Shown: positions 32,930-42,790 of the stretch, piece after piece
Layout of the letters: each line of letters starts with the position of its first letter
How positions within the stretch are numbered: position 1 is the first letter of the stretch
Source of the DNA: Dongia_B soli
GTDB lineage: Bacteria; Pseudomonadota; Alphaproteobacteria; Dongiales; Dongiaceae
Length of the DNA stretch: 64,000 nucleotides
Direction: 5' to 3'
NCBI RefSeq assembly: GCF_034044715.1
Contig: NZ_JAXCLW010000006.1
Coordinates: forward strand, 169,361 to 233,360
Translations under genes and position numbers: made by a program
Notes under the pieces: model-generated
Databases searched by the model: none
What the model was told of the DNA's origin: nothing
What the model saw: only the letters and a program-made list of their open reading frames with translations

Positions 32930-33238
32930 TCAGTCGCAGCAATAGCCACGGCTGTTGGGATCCTGCAAGGCCTCCTGGAGAGAGGCGCGCTTATTGTCGT
33001 CGGGGGAAAACGGTGGCGGCCTGTCGGCTGGGGCGACGAGATCAAGCGGCCCGGCGGCGCCGGCGGGCGCATCGGCGAAGCGACCATTGGACCGCCAGCG
33101 GCATGGACCCATCATCTGGACGGAGCCGCTGATGATGCCGCGCTGACGGTCGATTTCGGTGACGCGGACTTCGCGCCGGTCGCGGGTATGCAGGATCGTG
33201 CCGGGCTTGCAGATGGAAAGGAAATCGAAATCCGACAT
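32930..33238 (-). CDS. Hypothetical small protein
   Basis: A 102-residue soluble protein. The N-terminal half (FLSICKPGTILHTRDRREVR, then VTEIDRQRGIISGSV) looks like a small beta-barrel, and the C-terminal half is Pro/Ala rich, ending in SRGYCCD with two adjacent cysteines. No family recognised. It is convergent with the sensor kinase gene; codon use is typical for the host, which supports a real gene. Confidence 0.5.
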   Translation of the reverse strand: MSDFDFLSICKPGTILHTRDRREVRVTEIDRQRGIISGSVQMMGPCRWRSNGRFADAPAGAAGPLDLVAPADRPPPFSPDDNKRASLQEALQDPNSRGYCCD

Positions 33239-33554
33239 TGCGGCACCTTTGCGCTCCGTTATGCGGCCGTAGCGGGTCAGGTCTGGATAATGCGGCTCCC
33301 TGCGATCGGATCATGGGGAACCGGACCATGAAACCGGCTATGGGGAACCGGGCTGCCCGCTCTTACCTTGACCGCTTCAGGCTTCTCGGATCATATCATA
33401 GCGAAGATCGTTCCGGCGATCACAGCTTCGGCAGCCTTAGGCCATGCAAGGATCGGCCATTAGGTCCAAATCCATGGCCTGGGATTATAGGCGATTGGGC
33501 GAAGCAGTACGACGGACGGCCGCTTACTGGCTTGTAGAAGGAATTGGCGGGCAG

Positions 33555-34253
33555 ATGGGGGACCCGACCCTTTACGGTCCGGCGCATAGCACAATGGTGA
33601 GTAGCGCCCGTCTGGCCTTGCTCGCCCTTGATCTGCCACATGACTTCGTGGAACCGGATCTGCACCGCCTGGACGGCGCGCGCATGACCGACATGCTGCC
33701 TTATTTTGTCTCGCAGCCGCCGACCCTGCTGCATGACGGATTGTCGCTGCACGATACCGAGGCAATCCTGCTTTATATCGACGCCATCGGTGTGGAACGC
33801 GAAACGGAAGTTCGTGGCGCGACGACCCACAGCACCCTGGCGCTCCAACCCGCGACGCCGCGCCTGAAAGCCTTGATGTGGCAGATCATGAGTCTGATCC
33901 GCGACCATCTGCAGCCGGCGACCATTGGCGGCGTGGTGGCGCAACGTGTCTTCATCCCCCATCTCGGCGGTCGGCCCGATGTGGAAAAACTGACTGCCGC
34001 TGTGGTCAAGCAGCAGGATTGCCTGACCCTGCTCGAACAGCTTTCCTATCTCTGCCATGATGGCAATCATGCGGATTTTCTGATCGATGATCAGCCGCGC
34101 CTGGCCGATCTCCTGCTGATGCCGATCCTGCATCATCTGATGCAAACTGATCTCGGCCCCGCTTGTCTCGCGCGTTCGGTGCGCTTGTCCCGCTGGTGGC
34201 TGGCGATGCAGAAACTGGAGAAGCTGCGCGAGGGACTGCCGAGACTGGCTTAG
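33555..34253 (+). CDS. Glutathione S-transferase-like protein
   Basis: A 232-residue protein starting at the ATG before GDPTLYGPAHST; frame codons upstream to 33444 are not conserved in style. The N-terminal ~80 residues follow the thioredoxin fold of GSTs (LYGPAHSTMVSSARLALLAL, then QPPTLLHDGLSLHDTEAILL, the place of the Glu/Asp-Ser glutathione contact). The helical C-terminal domain contains PRLADLLLMPILHHLM. The usual Ser/Tyr catalytic residue is not obvious. Stands alone; substrate unknown. Confidence 0.75.
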   Translation: MGDPTLYGPAHSTMVSSARLALLALDLPHDFVEPDLHRLDGARMTDMLPYFVSQPPTLLHDGLSLHDTEAILLYIDAIGVERETEVRGATTHSTLALQPATPRLKALMWQIMSLIRDHLQPATIGGVVAQRVFIPHLGGRPDVEKLTAAVVKQQDCLTLLEQLSYLCHDGNHADFLIDDQPRLADLLLMPILHHLMQTDLGPACLARSVRLSRWWLAMQKLEKLREGLPRLA

Positions 34254-34321
34254 GAAAGACGTTCCGGCACAATTGCAAATTCCACGACAAATGATAACGA
34301 CTTTAATGGGAGGATTGGCAT

Positions 34322-35290
34322 ATGCCGGATACGTCGCGCGATCCATTGCTGGATTTCCGTTCCCAGGCGCCGCAGCGCGCCTTTCTCGATTGGCCGGTGG
34401 TGACGAATCCGGCCGAGTGGCAGGCGGATATCGCCATCATCGGTATTCCGCAGAGCGAACCTTATCCGCACGATCCGTGCCCAAACGACCAGGCCCGCGC
34501 CCCGGATATCGTACGTGGTCAATCCAGCCAATTCTGCGATGGCCCGGAGCGTTGGGATTTCGATATTGGCGCGCCTTTGCAGGAATGCCTGCCGCCGCGC
34601 TGCATCGATATCGGCAATCTGGTGTGGGGCGACGAGCCCTTCGATGCGCATTTCCAGCGTGTGGCCGAAGCTGCCCGCCGGCTCTGGTCCAGCGGTGCGA
34701 TGGTGCTCGCAATCGGCGGCGATCACGGCGTGACGATTCCGCTGCTGCAGGCGCTCGATGTGCTGCAACGACCGGTTTACATCGTGCATATCGACGCGCA
34801 TCTCGATTGGCGCGACGATGTCGCCGGCGTTAAGCGGGGCTATAGCAGCCCGTTGCGCCGCGCCAGCGAATTGCCCTGGATCGCCGGCATGACGCAGATC
34901 GGCCTGCGCGGCACCGGCAGCGCCCGGCGCGGCGAAGTGGAGGCCGCTTTAGCCTATGGTTCGACTCTGGTGCCGGCGGCGGAGCTGCACGAGCGGGGCA
35001 TCGATGCGATCATCGACGATCTGCCGCGCGACCACGCTTTCTTCGTGACCATTGATGCCGATGGGCTCGACCCGGCCTTGATGCCGGGCGTCATGGGTCC
35101 GGTACCTGGCGGGGTCCGGCCTGAACAGGTCAAGCGGTTGTTGAAGCGCCTCGCGGAACGCGGGCCGGTCGTGGGGATGGATATTGTCGAGATCGCGCCC
35201 AGCTTCGATTTCGCCAATCAACTGACCTCGATTACCGCGGGCCGGCTGTTCATCAACCTGATCGGCGCCATGCGACATCGCTGGCGCTGA
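34322..35290 (+). CDS. Ureohydrolase family protein (agmatinase/arginase-like)
   Basis: A 322-residue protein with ribosome site gggaggattggcat. The binuclear manganese motifs of the ureohydrolase family are all present: GGDHG (~132), DAHLD (~158) and TIDADGLDPALMPG (~243). The family hydrolyses guanidino compounds (arginine, agmatine, guanidinobutyrate, proclavaminate) to urea. Which substrate is used cannot be decided here. The N-terminus (AIIGIPQSEPYPHDPC) differs from classical agmatinases in that the usual GVP motif reads GIP. No operon partner. Confidence 0.9.
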   Translation: MPDTSRDPLLDFRSQAPQRAFLDWPVVTNPAEWQADIAIIGIPQSEPYPHDPCPNDQARAPDIVRGQSSQFCDGPERWDFDIGAPLQECLPPRCIDIGNLVWGDEPFDAHFQRVAEAARRLWSSGAMVLAIGGDHGVTIPLLQALDVLQRPVYIVHIDAHLDWRDDVAGVKRGYSSPLRRASELPWIAGMTQIGLRGTGSARRGEVEAALAYGSTLVPAAELHERGIDAIIDDLPRDHAFFVTIDADGLDPALMPGVMGPVPGGVRPEQVKRLLKRLAERGPVVGMDIVEIAPSFDFANQLTSITAGRLFINLIGAMRHRWR

Positions 35291-35400
35291 CCTTCTGGCC
35301 ACACCATTCGCGATGACGACCTGGCAGCGGCTCGGCCTTCGTTGAAGGTCTACTGGGGGTGGATGATTTCCTGAGCGGCGCAATCGCTTTCAGGTTCAAC

Positions 35401-35427
35401 AAAAAAAGCCCAGCCGTTGGACTGGGC
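35401..35427 (-). terminator. Intrinsic terminator on the minus strand
   Basis: gcccag (35408-35413) pairs with ctgggc (35422-35427); on the minus strand the stem is followed by seven T residues (35401-35407). It ends the transcript of the exported protein gene at 35512-36039. Confidence 0.82.
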
Positions 35428-35511
35428 ACTCATTCGATGAGTTGGAACAGGTGGCTTGATGCCTTGGCGTGCGATCAGGATCTCGCGGTTCCGTCCGCTG
35501 GATCTCCGACG

Positions 35512-36039
35512 CTACTTGATCTCCCAGGAGGTGTTATGCGGAATGTCCATCGCGGTGTAGCCGCCGGCACCGGCCAGAGCCGGCATCGAGATGCAGGCAA
35601 AGGGCTCCTTCCCGGTGATTCCCTTATATTTTCCGGTGCCGCCGGTGATGATATGGGTGCCACAGTTCATGTCCGGCTGCGTCTTGTCGACATCGCGCGT
35701 GTCGAAGGTGGAGAAGATCTCGTCGCCGTCGTTATCGGCCAACACACAGGCGCCGTCGATATATTTCTTGTCGCCCGATGCGACGCTCAGCGCTGCGCAA
35801 TGCGCTGACATCTTGTCGAGCATCTTTTCTCCCTTCATATTCTCGGTGGTTCCGACCGCTTCCAACGGGGTCACAGTCCCGAGGCCTTGGATGTCGATGC
35901 TCATCAAAGGCCGAAAGATGAAATGCGTCACATAGGGCGTGGTCCCTTTCTTTTCGAGCGGGTCTCCCAAAGTCATCCCGGGTGCAAGGGTCATCAGTAT
36001 CCCGGTGAGAAAAGCTGCTTTCATGAATTTTCCGCTCAT
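35512..36039 (-). CDS. Exported hypothetical protein
   Basis: A 175-residue protein with an excellent ribosome site (aaggaggaaacgtc) before the ATG and a signal peptide ending near TLG (FLTGILMTLAPGMTLG). The mature part has four cysteines in pairs (SAHCAALS, GACVLADNDGDEI, MNCGTHIITGGTGKYKG, FACISMP) and a beta-rich pattern with GGTGKYKGITG, as in allene-oxide-cyclase-like barrel proteins. Function unknown. Followed by a good terminator; single-gene transcript. Confidence 0.72.
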   Translation of the reverse strand: MSGKFMKAAFLTGILMTLAPGMTLGDPLEKKGTTPYVTHFIFRPLMSIDIQGLGTVTPLEAVGTTENMKGEKMLDKMSAHCAALSVASGDKKYIDGACVLADNDGDEIFSTFDTRDVDKTQPDMNCGTHIITGGTGKYKGITGKEPFACISMPALAGAGGYTAMDIPHNTSWEIK

Positions 36040-36518
36040 GACGTTTCCTCCTTGATGACAGAGAAAGGGCCGGCGTCACCGGCACCCGGCGCGCCTGACC
36101 CAGGCGACCAGACAGCCTCGGACAATGAGACCGATCTAGACGCCAGCCGGCTGCTTGAATCACGATCTGATTAGGAGGCGCACTCACTGCGCGGGCCGCA
36201 TCGCCTATCGTTGGATGGTGCGGACAACATAACCACGCAGCACTTCTGCCGCTTTTTCAGCGGCCGGCACATGCATGGTTTTTTGGATTTCTTATGGATC
36301 TATTTTAACGTGACTGAGCCATCCAAGTCGAGGCGTTTCGCCGCGATTTCCAAAGCATGTGGGCTGATAAATGCGGGCGAGGCATGCATGCAAGCTATCT
36401 GGCATGGAGGCGCAAATAGGAGCGCAGGGTCGAGCCCCAGGACGATAAACATGTTAGCGTCGGCGGCCTGCGAGCCGGCTCAACCTAGGACTTGCAGGCC
36501 GGAGACTAGCCGCGCTCC

Positions 36519-36809
36519 TTACGCTACGCCATCCGCCACGACGAACTGGCTGCGGCTCGATTTGGTGCGCAGGGGCAGGATCCGCTGATATTCGGGGGAG
36601 TGATACCAGTCCTGGGCTGCTTTGCGTGATGGAAATTCCAGCATGGCGATGCGCTGGTAGGACATCTCGCCTTCCAGCACGGTAAAGCTGCCGCCGCGCA
36701 CCAGGAACTTGCCGCCATAGGCCTCGATGGTCGGCAAGACCTGCGACCGGTATTCATCGAAAGCCTTCAGGTCGTCGACGGTCTCATAAACGATGCAATA
36801 GGCTTTCAT
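36519..36809 (-). CDS. DUF1330 family protein
   Basis: A 96-residue protein. The second of two close ATG codons is preferred: gggagg lies six bases before it, and DUF1330 proteins normally begin MKAY. The pattern AYCIVYETVDDLKAFDEYRS, then YGGKFLVRGGSFTVLEGE and MLEFPSRKAAQDWYHSPEYQ is typical of this ferredoxin-like alpha/beta-barrel dimer family. Function unknown. About 480 bases separate it from the gene at 35512-36039; apart from upstream leader sequence nothing is seen there. Confidence 0.88.
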   Translation of the reverse strand: MKAYCIVYETVDDLKAFDEYRSQVLPTIEAYGGKFLVRGGSFTVLEGEMSYQRIAMLEFPSRKAAQDWYHSPEYQRILPLRTKSSRSQFVVADGVA

Positions 36810-36893
36810 GGCCATCCTCCCGTCCGGCGAGATCAGCGTGAGATGCAATTCTAAATTATCAGAAATGACATAGCGCAGGCTAGTTCGCGCCGC

Positions 36894-37727
36894 TCACGCC
36901 ACCAACTCATCCCAGTGGCGATGCACGGCAATCCCGAAGGAGACAAGTAGCCAGCTCCAGCCGATCCAGGGCACCAGCTGCAAGGAGAAGGCATGCAAGG
37001 CTGGTGCGGCGATCTTGCGCGCAGCAAGACGCGGGAGAAGTTCGACGATGACGTGGCGTTGGACGAACCATTCGATGAAGCTGAAAACCGCATCGGTCAT
37101 CTGCTTTGGCGTGCCGGTCCGGAAGGCTTCCATGACGCCTTGTTGCTCTTCCTGAAAACCGCTCACTTGTCGCAGACTTTCTTCGAACTGATTGCGCGCC
37201 TCCATGATGCCGAGGGTCTCCAGCAGAATGGTGACGACCATCTGCCACTTCTTTGCCGGGTCCGGCTTTTGCTTGGGCCGCGGTGCGGATTTGGTCGGAT
37301 CCGGCTTGATGTCGTCCGGTGAAGGTAAAGCGGCCATGTCCGCCCGCTGCATGTCACCGACAAGGAATCCCGTATCGGGATAAAGCACCTGCTTGGCCGC
37401 GGCATCTGGATCGGCCGAGGATTTAGCAATCGCCTGCAGGCGGTTCGCGCGATCAACGCGCAGTTTGACGGAGGTGTTGGCGATGTCCTGCCGAGCGTCT
37501 TCGCTGATGCGTTCGCCGTTGCGCAACCGCTTGTAGAAAGCCTCGGCACGTCCGCGATCGGCGTTCAGGTAGCCGCGCAACTGCTTGACGGAGTCATCCT
37601 CACCCTGTGCCCAGGCTTGCCGGCCAAGGCGATGCAGCGTCGTGCCGAGCAGAAGCGCCGAAGCTGTCAGCAGCAAGGATCGTCGTGAAGATACACGCGG
37701 CGATAAGCCCAGCATGAGCGGCGTCAC
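36894..37727 (-). CDS. Exported hypothetical protein
   Basis: A 277-residue protein with a signal-like N-terminus (SSRRSLLLTASALLLGTTLH, ending near AWAQ) that contains a twin-arginine pair, though not a full Tat motif. The mature part is helical and Lys/Asp/Gln rich with a Pro/Lys linker (SAPRPKQKPDPAKK) and a hydrophobic C-terminal helix (LQLVPWIGWSWLLVSFGIAV). No domain recognised; a membrane-associated periplasmic role is possible. Confidence 0.6.
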   Translation of the reverse strand: MTPLMLGLSPRVSSRRSLLLTASALLLGTTLHRLGRQAWAQGEDDSVKQLRGYLNADRGRAEAFYKRLRNGERISEDARQDIANTSVKLRVDRANRLQAIAKSSADPDAAAKQVLYPDTGFLVGDMQRADMAALPSPDDIKPDPTKSAPRPKQKPDPAKKWQMVVTILLETLGIMEARNQFEESLRQVSGFQEEQQGVMEAFRTGTPKQMTDAVFSFIEWFVQRHVIVELLPRLAARKIAAPALHAFSLQLVPWIGWSWLLVSFGIAVHRHWDELVA

Positions 37728-38603
37728 TTTGAATTGCGGCTTGATATCGTTTGCTCAGATTATCATGGAGACATTGGCAATGCGCGCGTTAGCTGCTTTT
37801 CGCACCGCTCAACGAAAGTTCATTGCGGAATTTGCGCCTATTCGCCGGCGATACAATCGCCTGGCAATCAAACACGGCGCGCCTGATCAGGATCATCTGC
37901 CATCTAGGACTGCCACCCGGCGGTGATTCCCCTCTGACGGGCCGATGGCCCTGGACGGACCGAAAAAAGGTCATTATCGATACGCAGCATGTAAAGGTGG
38001 TTGGGCCTAGGGCATTCTGCACGCTGTCGCTTCAACCAGGATGCCGGCTTCAGCGCATCAAGACCGGTTTCCAGAGATCGCCGACTCCCGCCGCGGACCT
38101 CATGGCGCAGTTCTCATGTCGTTGACAAAAGGCCGTAACCTCCTTCAAGATCAGAAAAGTTGAGAGCCGTTATTCGATGCGACTGACGGCTGCATGGGTG
38201 CCTCGCCACCCTGACACCGGGTGATATGTCATCGGGTGATGCCATCCGAAGACAGAAGACTCACCCCCTGCCGATGGTGACTTGTCGCCCTGACGTCGTG
38301 ACGGCCTGAACGCGCGACGCCTGGAAGAGAGAGCGATAGTGTTCAGCGCGAGTTTCCGCGGGGCGAAGGCACTCTGGCAGGCAGTCGGGTAGGAGCGATC
38401 GCAAGGTCGGCAGGACAACAGACGAGCCAATCGTCGATCCGGCGACGTTCGCAGACGGATCTCGTTCAGAATACGGCTTCGCGTAGAAAGCGGCTGGCAT
38501 CGGTATCGATGCGGTAAGGGCGTCTGTCGCCTTCGCCAATCCAGCCCGCTTTATCGATCGGCTTTTGTTGCAGCCGCCATCTTCGCGGCAAGGATGACAA
38601 AAG
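37728..38603. other. Long intergenic region before the cytochrome oxidase operon
   Basis: About 870 bases without a convincing gene. A short frame at 37764-37926 (METLAMRALAAFRTAQRKFI at its start) is basic and could encode a small peptide but has no family. A TTGACA at 38122 is followed about 17-18 bases later by TCAAGAT, a possible promoter reading toward the cox genes, nearly 480 bases upstream of them. GTGAT-containing direct repeats near 38210-38240 are also seen. Confidence 0.4.
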
Positions 38604-39428
38604 ATGAAGATCGTCGTGTTGCTGCTTCTGATCGCGATCGGATCGGTGCTGTTCCATCTGGCCAGCCCCTGGTATTGGACGCCGATTGCCTCGAACTGGG
38701 AATATATCGACCACACGATCACCATAACTTTCTGGATCACCGGCGTCGTCTTCACCCTCATCGTTCTGTTCGTCGCTTATTGCGTCTATCGATATCGCTA
38801 CAAACCCGGGCAGCAGGCGCATTACGAGCCGGAGAATCGCAAACTGGAAGGCTGGCTGACCCTGGTGACGGCGATCGGCGTCATCGCCATGTTGGCGCCC
38901 GGCCTCATCGTCTGGCACCAGTTCATCACAGTGCCTAAGGATGCCTCGGCCTTCGAGGTGGTGGGACAGCAATGGCAATGGAGCTATCGCTATCCCGGCA
39001 AGGACGGCAAGCTCGGCGCGGCCGATAACAAGCACATCACCGACGACAATCCGCTTGGTCTCATTGCCGAGGATCCGAACGGCAAGGATGACGTCATCAT
39101 CCAGGGAGACGATCTGAAACTGCCGCTCGGCAGGCCGGTCAAAGTGCTGATGCGCTCAATCGATGTGCTGCATGATTTCTACGTGCCGGAATTCAGATCG
39201 AAGATGGATATGATCCCCGGCATGGTGACCTATTTCTGGTTCACCCCGACGCGCACCGGCACCTTCGATGTGCTCTGCGCCGAACTCTGCGGCCAGGGTC
39301 ATGCCTATATGCGCAGCAAGGTCGTCGTCGTCCCGGCGGAGGAATTCCACGCCTGGCTCGACCGCCAGCCGACCTTCGCGCAATTGCGGCAGAATGAAGC
39401 GGCGAAAATCCGCCAAGCGGCGAAATAG
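38604..39428 (+). CDS. coxB: Cytochrome c oxidase subunit II
   Basis: A 274-residue membrane-anchored protein. After an N-terminal hydrophobic segment, helices at ~39-63 (TFWITGVVFTLIVLFVAYCV) and ~87-105 anchor the periplasmic cupredoxin domain. The CuA ligands are complete: His in VLHDFYVPEF (~189) and CAELCGQGHAYM (~224-235). It takes electrons from cytochrome c and passes them to subunit I. There is no fused cytochrome c domain. First gene of a five-gene co-directional operon. Confidence 0.93.
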   Translation: MKIVVLLLLIAIGSVLFHLASPWYWTPIASNWEYIDHTITITFWITGVVFTLIVLFVAYCVYRYRYKPGQQAHYEPENRKLEGWLTLVTAIGVIAMLAPGLIVWHQFITVPKDASAFEVVGQQWQWSYRYPGKDGKLGAADNKHITDDNPLGLIAEDPNGKDDVIIQGDDLKLPLGRPVKVLMRSIDVLHDFYVPEFRSKMDMIPGMVTYFWFTPTRTGTFDVLCAELCGQGHAYMRSKVVVVPAEEFHAWLDRQPTFAQLRQNEAAKIRQAAK

Positions 39429-39446
39429 GGCGAAGGAGAGCGGATC

Positions 39447-41276
39447 ATGGTGGATGTCCCGCGCGGTCCAATGCCACCCCAGATCATTCCCGATACGGTG
39501 CCGCCGGATTACCTGCCGCCGCCGGCCGAGGTGAAGGATGTCGAGCTTTATCACGCCCATAGCTGGATCACGAAATATGTCTTTTGCCAGGATGCCAAGA
39601 TCATCGCCCTGCAATATGCGGGAACGGCGCTGGCGATCGGCTTCGTCGCCCTGGTGCTGTCCTGGCTGATGCGACTGCAGCTCGGCTTTCCCGGCGTCTT
39701 CGCCTTCATCGATGTGAATGCCTATTACCAGTTCATCACAATGCATGGCATGGTGATGGTGATCTATCTGATCACCGCGATTTTCCTGGGCGGCTTCGGC
39801 AATTACCTCATTCCACTGATGCTGGGCGCCAGGGACATGGCGTTTCCCTATCTCAACATGCTCAGTTACTGGGTCTATTTTCTGGCGGTGCTGGTGCTGG
39901 TCTCCAGCTTCTTTGCACCTGGCGGGCCGACGGGGGCCGGCTGGACGCTCTATCCGCCGCAAGCGATTCTGTCCGGCACGCCGGGCGGACAGGAATGGGG
40001 CATCCTGCTGATGCTGATCTCGCTGATCCTGTTCGTCGCCGGCTTCACCATGGGCGGGCTCAATTATGTCGTGACGGTGCTGCAGGGCCGCACGCGCGGC
40101 ATGACGCTGATGCGCATGCCGCTGACCGTCTGGGGCATCTTTACCGCCACCGTCATGGCGCTCCTGGCTTTCCCGGCGCTTTTCGTCGCCTGCGTGATGA
40201 TGCTGTTCGACCGCCTGCTCGGCACCAGTTTCTTCATGCCCGGCCTGGTGGAGATGGGGCAGCATCTGAAATATGGCGGCGGCAGCCCCATCCTGTTCCA
40301 GCATCTCTTCTGGTTCTTCGGCCATCCGGAGGTCTATATCGTCGCCTTGCCGGCTTTCGGCATCGTCTCTGATCTCATCAGCACTCATGCGCGCAAGAAC
40401 ATCTTCGGCTATCGCATGATGGTCTGGGCCATCATCGCCATCGGCGCGCTCAGTTTCGTGGTCTGGGCGCATCACATGTATGTCAGCGGCATGAACCCGG
40501 CGTTCGGCTTCTTCTTTGCCGTGACCACGCTCATTATCGCCATTCCGACCGCGATCAAGGTCTACAACTGGGTCCTGACTCTGTGGCGCGGGAATATTCA
40601 CCTGACGATCCCGATGCTCTTCGCGCTGGGTTTCATCGTCACTTTCGTCAATGGCGGCCTGACCGGCCTGTTCCTCGGCAATGTCGTGGTGGATGTACCG
40701 CTCTCCGACACCATGTTCGTGGTGGCGCATTTCCATATGGTGATGGGTGTCGCGCCGATCCTGGTGATCTTCGGCGCGATCTATCACTGGTATCCCAAGA
40801 TCACCGGCAGGATGATGAATGAGGCGATGGGCCAGACTCATTTCTGGGTCACCTTCGTCGGCGCCTATCTGATCTTCTTCCCGATGCATTATCTCGGCCT
40901 GTTGGGCGTGCCGCGCCGCTATTACGAGATGGGTGAGACCGCCTTCGTGCCGCCATCGGCTCATACGCTCAATGAATTCATCACCATCGTCGCTTTGATC
41001 GTCGGCGCCGCGCAGATTCTTTTCGTCTTCAATCTGATCTGGAGCCTGCGGAACGGACGGGAAGCCGGTTCAAATCCCTGGCACGCGACGACGCTGGAAT
41101 GGCAGACGCCGGAGACGCCGCCGGGCCACGGCAATTGGGGCAAGGAGCTGCCGGTGGTCTATCGCTGGGCCTATGATTACAGCGTGCCCGGCGCTGCCGA
41201 AGATTTCATCCCACAGAACCAGCCGCCGCAGCGTGCCGCCACCCAGGCCAGCCTGCAGCCGGCACCCGGCGAGTAA
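39447..41276 (+). CDS. coxA: Cytochrome c oxidase subunit I
   Basis: A 609-residue protein with about 12-13 membrane helices. The haem a ligand lies in FITMHGMVMVIYL, the cross-linked His-Tyr of the copper-B site in FGHPEVYIVALP, the two further copper ligands in WAHHMYVSGM, and the haem a/a3 ligands in VVAHFHMVMG. These make it the catalytic subunit of an A-type haem-copper oxidase that reduces oxygen and pumps protons. GNYLIPLMLGARDMAFPYLN fits the D-channel region. A long Pro/Gln-rich C-terminus follows the last helix. Confidence 0.95.
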   Translation: MVDVPRGPMPPQIIPDTVPPDYLPPPAEVKDVELYHAHSWITKYVFCQDAKIIALQYAGTALAIGFVALVLSWLMRLQLGFPGVFAFIDVNAYYQFITMHGMVMVIYLITAIFLGGFGNYLIPLMLGARDMAFPYLNMLSYWVYFLAVLVLVSSFFAPGGPTGAGWTLYPPQAILSGTPGGQEWGILLMLISLILFVAGFTMGGLNYVVTVLQGRTRGMTLMRMPLTVWGIFTATVMALLAFPALFVACVMMLFDRLLGTSFFMPGLVEMGQHLKYGGGSPILFQHLFWFFGHPEVYIVALPAFGIVSDLISTHARKNIFGYRMMVWAIIAIGALSFVVWAHHMYVSGMNPAFGFFFAVTTLIIAIPTAIKVYNWVLTLWRGNIHLTIPMLFALGFIVTFVNGGLTGLFLGNVVVDVPLSDTMFVVAHFHMVMGVAPILVIFGAIYHWYPKITGRMMNEAMGQTHFWVTFVGAYLIFFPMHYLGLLGVPRRYYEMGETAFVPPSAHTLNEFITIVALIVGAAQILFVFNLIWSLRNGREAGSNPWHATTLEWQTPETPPGHGNWGKELPVVYRWAYDYSVPGAAEDFIPQNQPPQRAATQASLQPAPGE

Positions 41277-41284
41277 GCAAGGCG

Positions 41285-42010
41285 ATGGCGGGCATTCTGA
41301 TTTTTCTCGCGATCGTGACGGTCATCGTCGGCTGGTATCTGTCGCGCCAGCGATTGCTGTCGAAACCCTGGCTGGAAGTGGGCGTGATCGATGAGGCTTA
41401 CGGTGCGGGAGGGCAGCCTCGTCGCCATCCGCTGGACCGGCCGGCGCGGCTAGGTCTCGGCTTGTTTCTGGCCGTGGCCGGTTCGCTGTTTACGCTGCTG
41501 ATCAGCGCCTATCTGATGCGGCGGCAGTTTCCCGACTGGCAGGCCCCGCCGGTATCGAGCCTTCTTTGGTTCAATACCGGCCTGCTGGCGGCGAGCAGCC
41601 TTGTCCTGCATGTGACGCAGCGCCTGGCTGGCCGTGGAAGGTGGGACGATGCGAAGCTCGGCCTCTTCATGGCGGCTGCCTTGGCCCTGCTGTTCCTGCT
41701 GGGGCAGATGCTGGTCTGGCGGCAGATGACGGCGGCTGGCTATCTCGCGGCCGGCAATCCGGGCAATGCCTTTCTCTATCTGATCATCGGACTGCATGGC
41801 CTGCATCTCGGCGGCGGTATGGTGGCGCTCGGGCGCAATGCCCTGCGGCTCTGGCATGTGGAGGATGCAAGGCGGGACCGGGTCTTTGCCGGATTGCAGC
41901 TTTGCGCCGTCTACTGGCATTTCCTGCTGGTGGTCTGGCTGATCATGTTGGCGCTGCTGGCGCAATGGGTGGATGATGTCGTCGCGTTCTGCGGACAGTT
42001 TCTAAGCTGA
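41285..42010 (+). CDS. Subunit III-like membrane protein of the cytochrome oxidase
   Basis: A 241-residue protein, eight bases after coxA. It has an N-terminal helix (ILIFLAIVTVIVGWYLSRQR) followed by five or six more. FNTGLLAASSLVLHVTQRL, AFLYLIIGLHGLHLGGGM and AVYWHFLLVVWLIMLALL are the marks of haem-copper oxidase subunit III. A second, more standard subunit III follows at 42040, so the operon has two. This one may replace or stabilise a different part of the complex; its role is inferred from family and position. Confidence 0.78.
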   Translation: MAGILIFLAIVTVIVGWYLSRQRLLSKPWLEVGVIDEAYGAGGQPRRHPLDRPARLGLGLFLAVAGSLFTLLISAYLMRRQFPDWQAPPVSSLLWFNTGLLAASSLVLHVTQRLAGRGRWDDAKLGLFMAAALALLFLLGQMLVWRQMTAAGYLAAGNPGNAFLYLIIGLHGLHLGGGMVALGRNALRLWHVEDARRDRVFAGLQLCAVYWHFLLVVWLIMLALLAQWVDDVVAFCGQFLS

Positions 42011-42039
42011 TGCATTCTGCGTGATGGAGGAGGCAAAGC

Positions 42040-42780
42040 ATGGCCGAACCGACATTGACACAGGAGCCGCCGGGTCTGGCGCCGGCCTATCCGGCGATGC
42101 GGCCAAGGGGCTTGCGGGGTATCGTCAGTGATTGGGCTTCGGACCAGCGGACGTTCAAAAGCGTCTCCTGGATGAAGGCCATGATGTGGATATTCCTCCT
42201 TAGTGACACCTTCATCTTCAGTTGCTTCCTGCTCTCCTACATGACGGTCCGGATGTCGACCGTGACGCCATGGCCCAATCCCAGCGAGGTCTTCGGCCTG
42301 ACGATCGCTGGCCATGAAACGCCGCTGCTGCTGATCGCGATCATGACCTTCATCCTGATCAGCAGCAGCGGCACCATGGCGATGGCGGTGAATTTCGGCT
42401 ATCGCCGCGACCGGGTGAAGACGGCCGCGCTGATGCTGGCGACGGCGGCTTTCGGCGCCAGCTTCGTCGGCATGCAGGCTTTCGAATGGACCAAGCTGAT
42501 CAGGGAAGGGGTGCGGCCCTGGAGCAATCCCTGGGGGGCGGAGCAATTCGGCTCGGCTTTCTTCATGATCACCGGCTTCCACGGCACCCATGTGACGATC
42601 GGTGTCATCTTCCTGCTGATCATGTCGCGCAAGGTGCTGCGCGGCGATTTCGACAAGGAACGCCGCGGCTTCTTCACCAGCCGCCGTGGCAATTACGAGA
42701 TCGTCGAGGTAACAGGCCTTTACTGGCACTTTGTCGATCTGGTCTGGGTTTTCATCTTCGCGCTTTTCTATCTGTGGTGA
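42040..42780 (+). CDS. coxC: Cytochrome c oxidase subunit III
   Basis: A 246-residue protein with about five helices: MKAMMWIFLLSDTFIFSCFL, LIAIMTFILISSSGTMAMAV, ALMLATAAFGASFVGMQAFE, then FMITGFHGTHVTIGVIFLLI and TGLYWHFVDLVWVFIFALFY. The FHGTHV and YWHFVDLVW blocks are diagnostic. Subunit III binds lipids and sustains proton uptake into the D-channel. Ribosome site ggaggaggcaaagc precedes the ATG. Confidence 0.92.
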   Translation: MAEPTLTQEPPGLAPAYPAMRPRGLRGIVSDWASDQRTFKSVSWMKAMMWIFLLSDTFIFSCFLLSYMTVRMSTVTPWPNPSEVFGLTIAGHETPLLLIAIMTFILISSSGTMAMAVNFGYRRDRVKTAALMLATAAFGASFVGMQAFEWTKLIREGVRPWSNPWGAEQFGSAFFMITGFHGTHVTIGVIFLLIMSRKVLRGDFDKERRGFFTSRRGNYEIVEVTGLYWHFVDLVWVFIFALFYLW

Positions 42781-42790
42781 GGAGCGGCGC

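Noticed and set aside
39156..40964. Long minus-strand open frame opposite coxA
   Set aside because: Antisense shadow of a well-supported oxidase gene; no domain and charge-rich composition.
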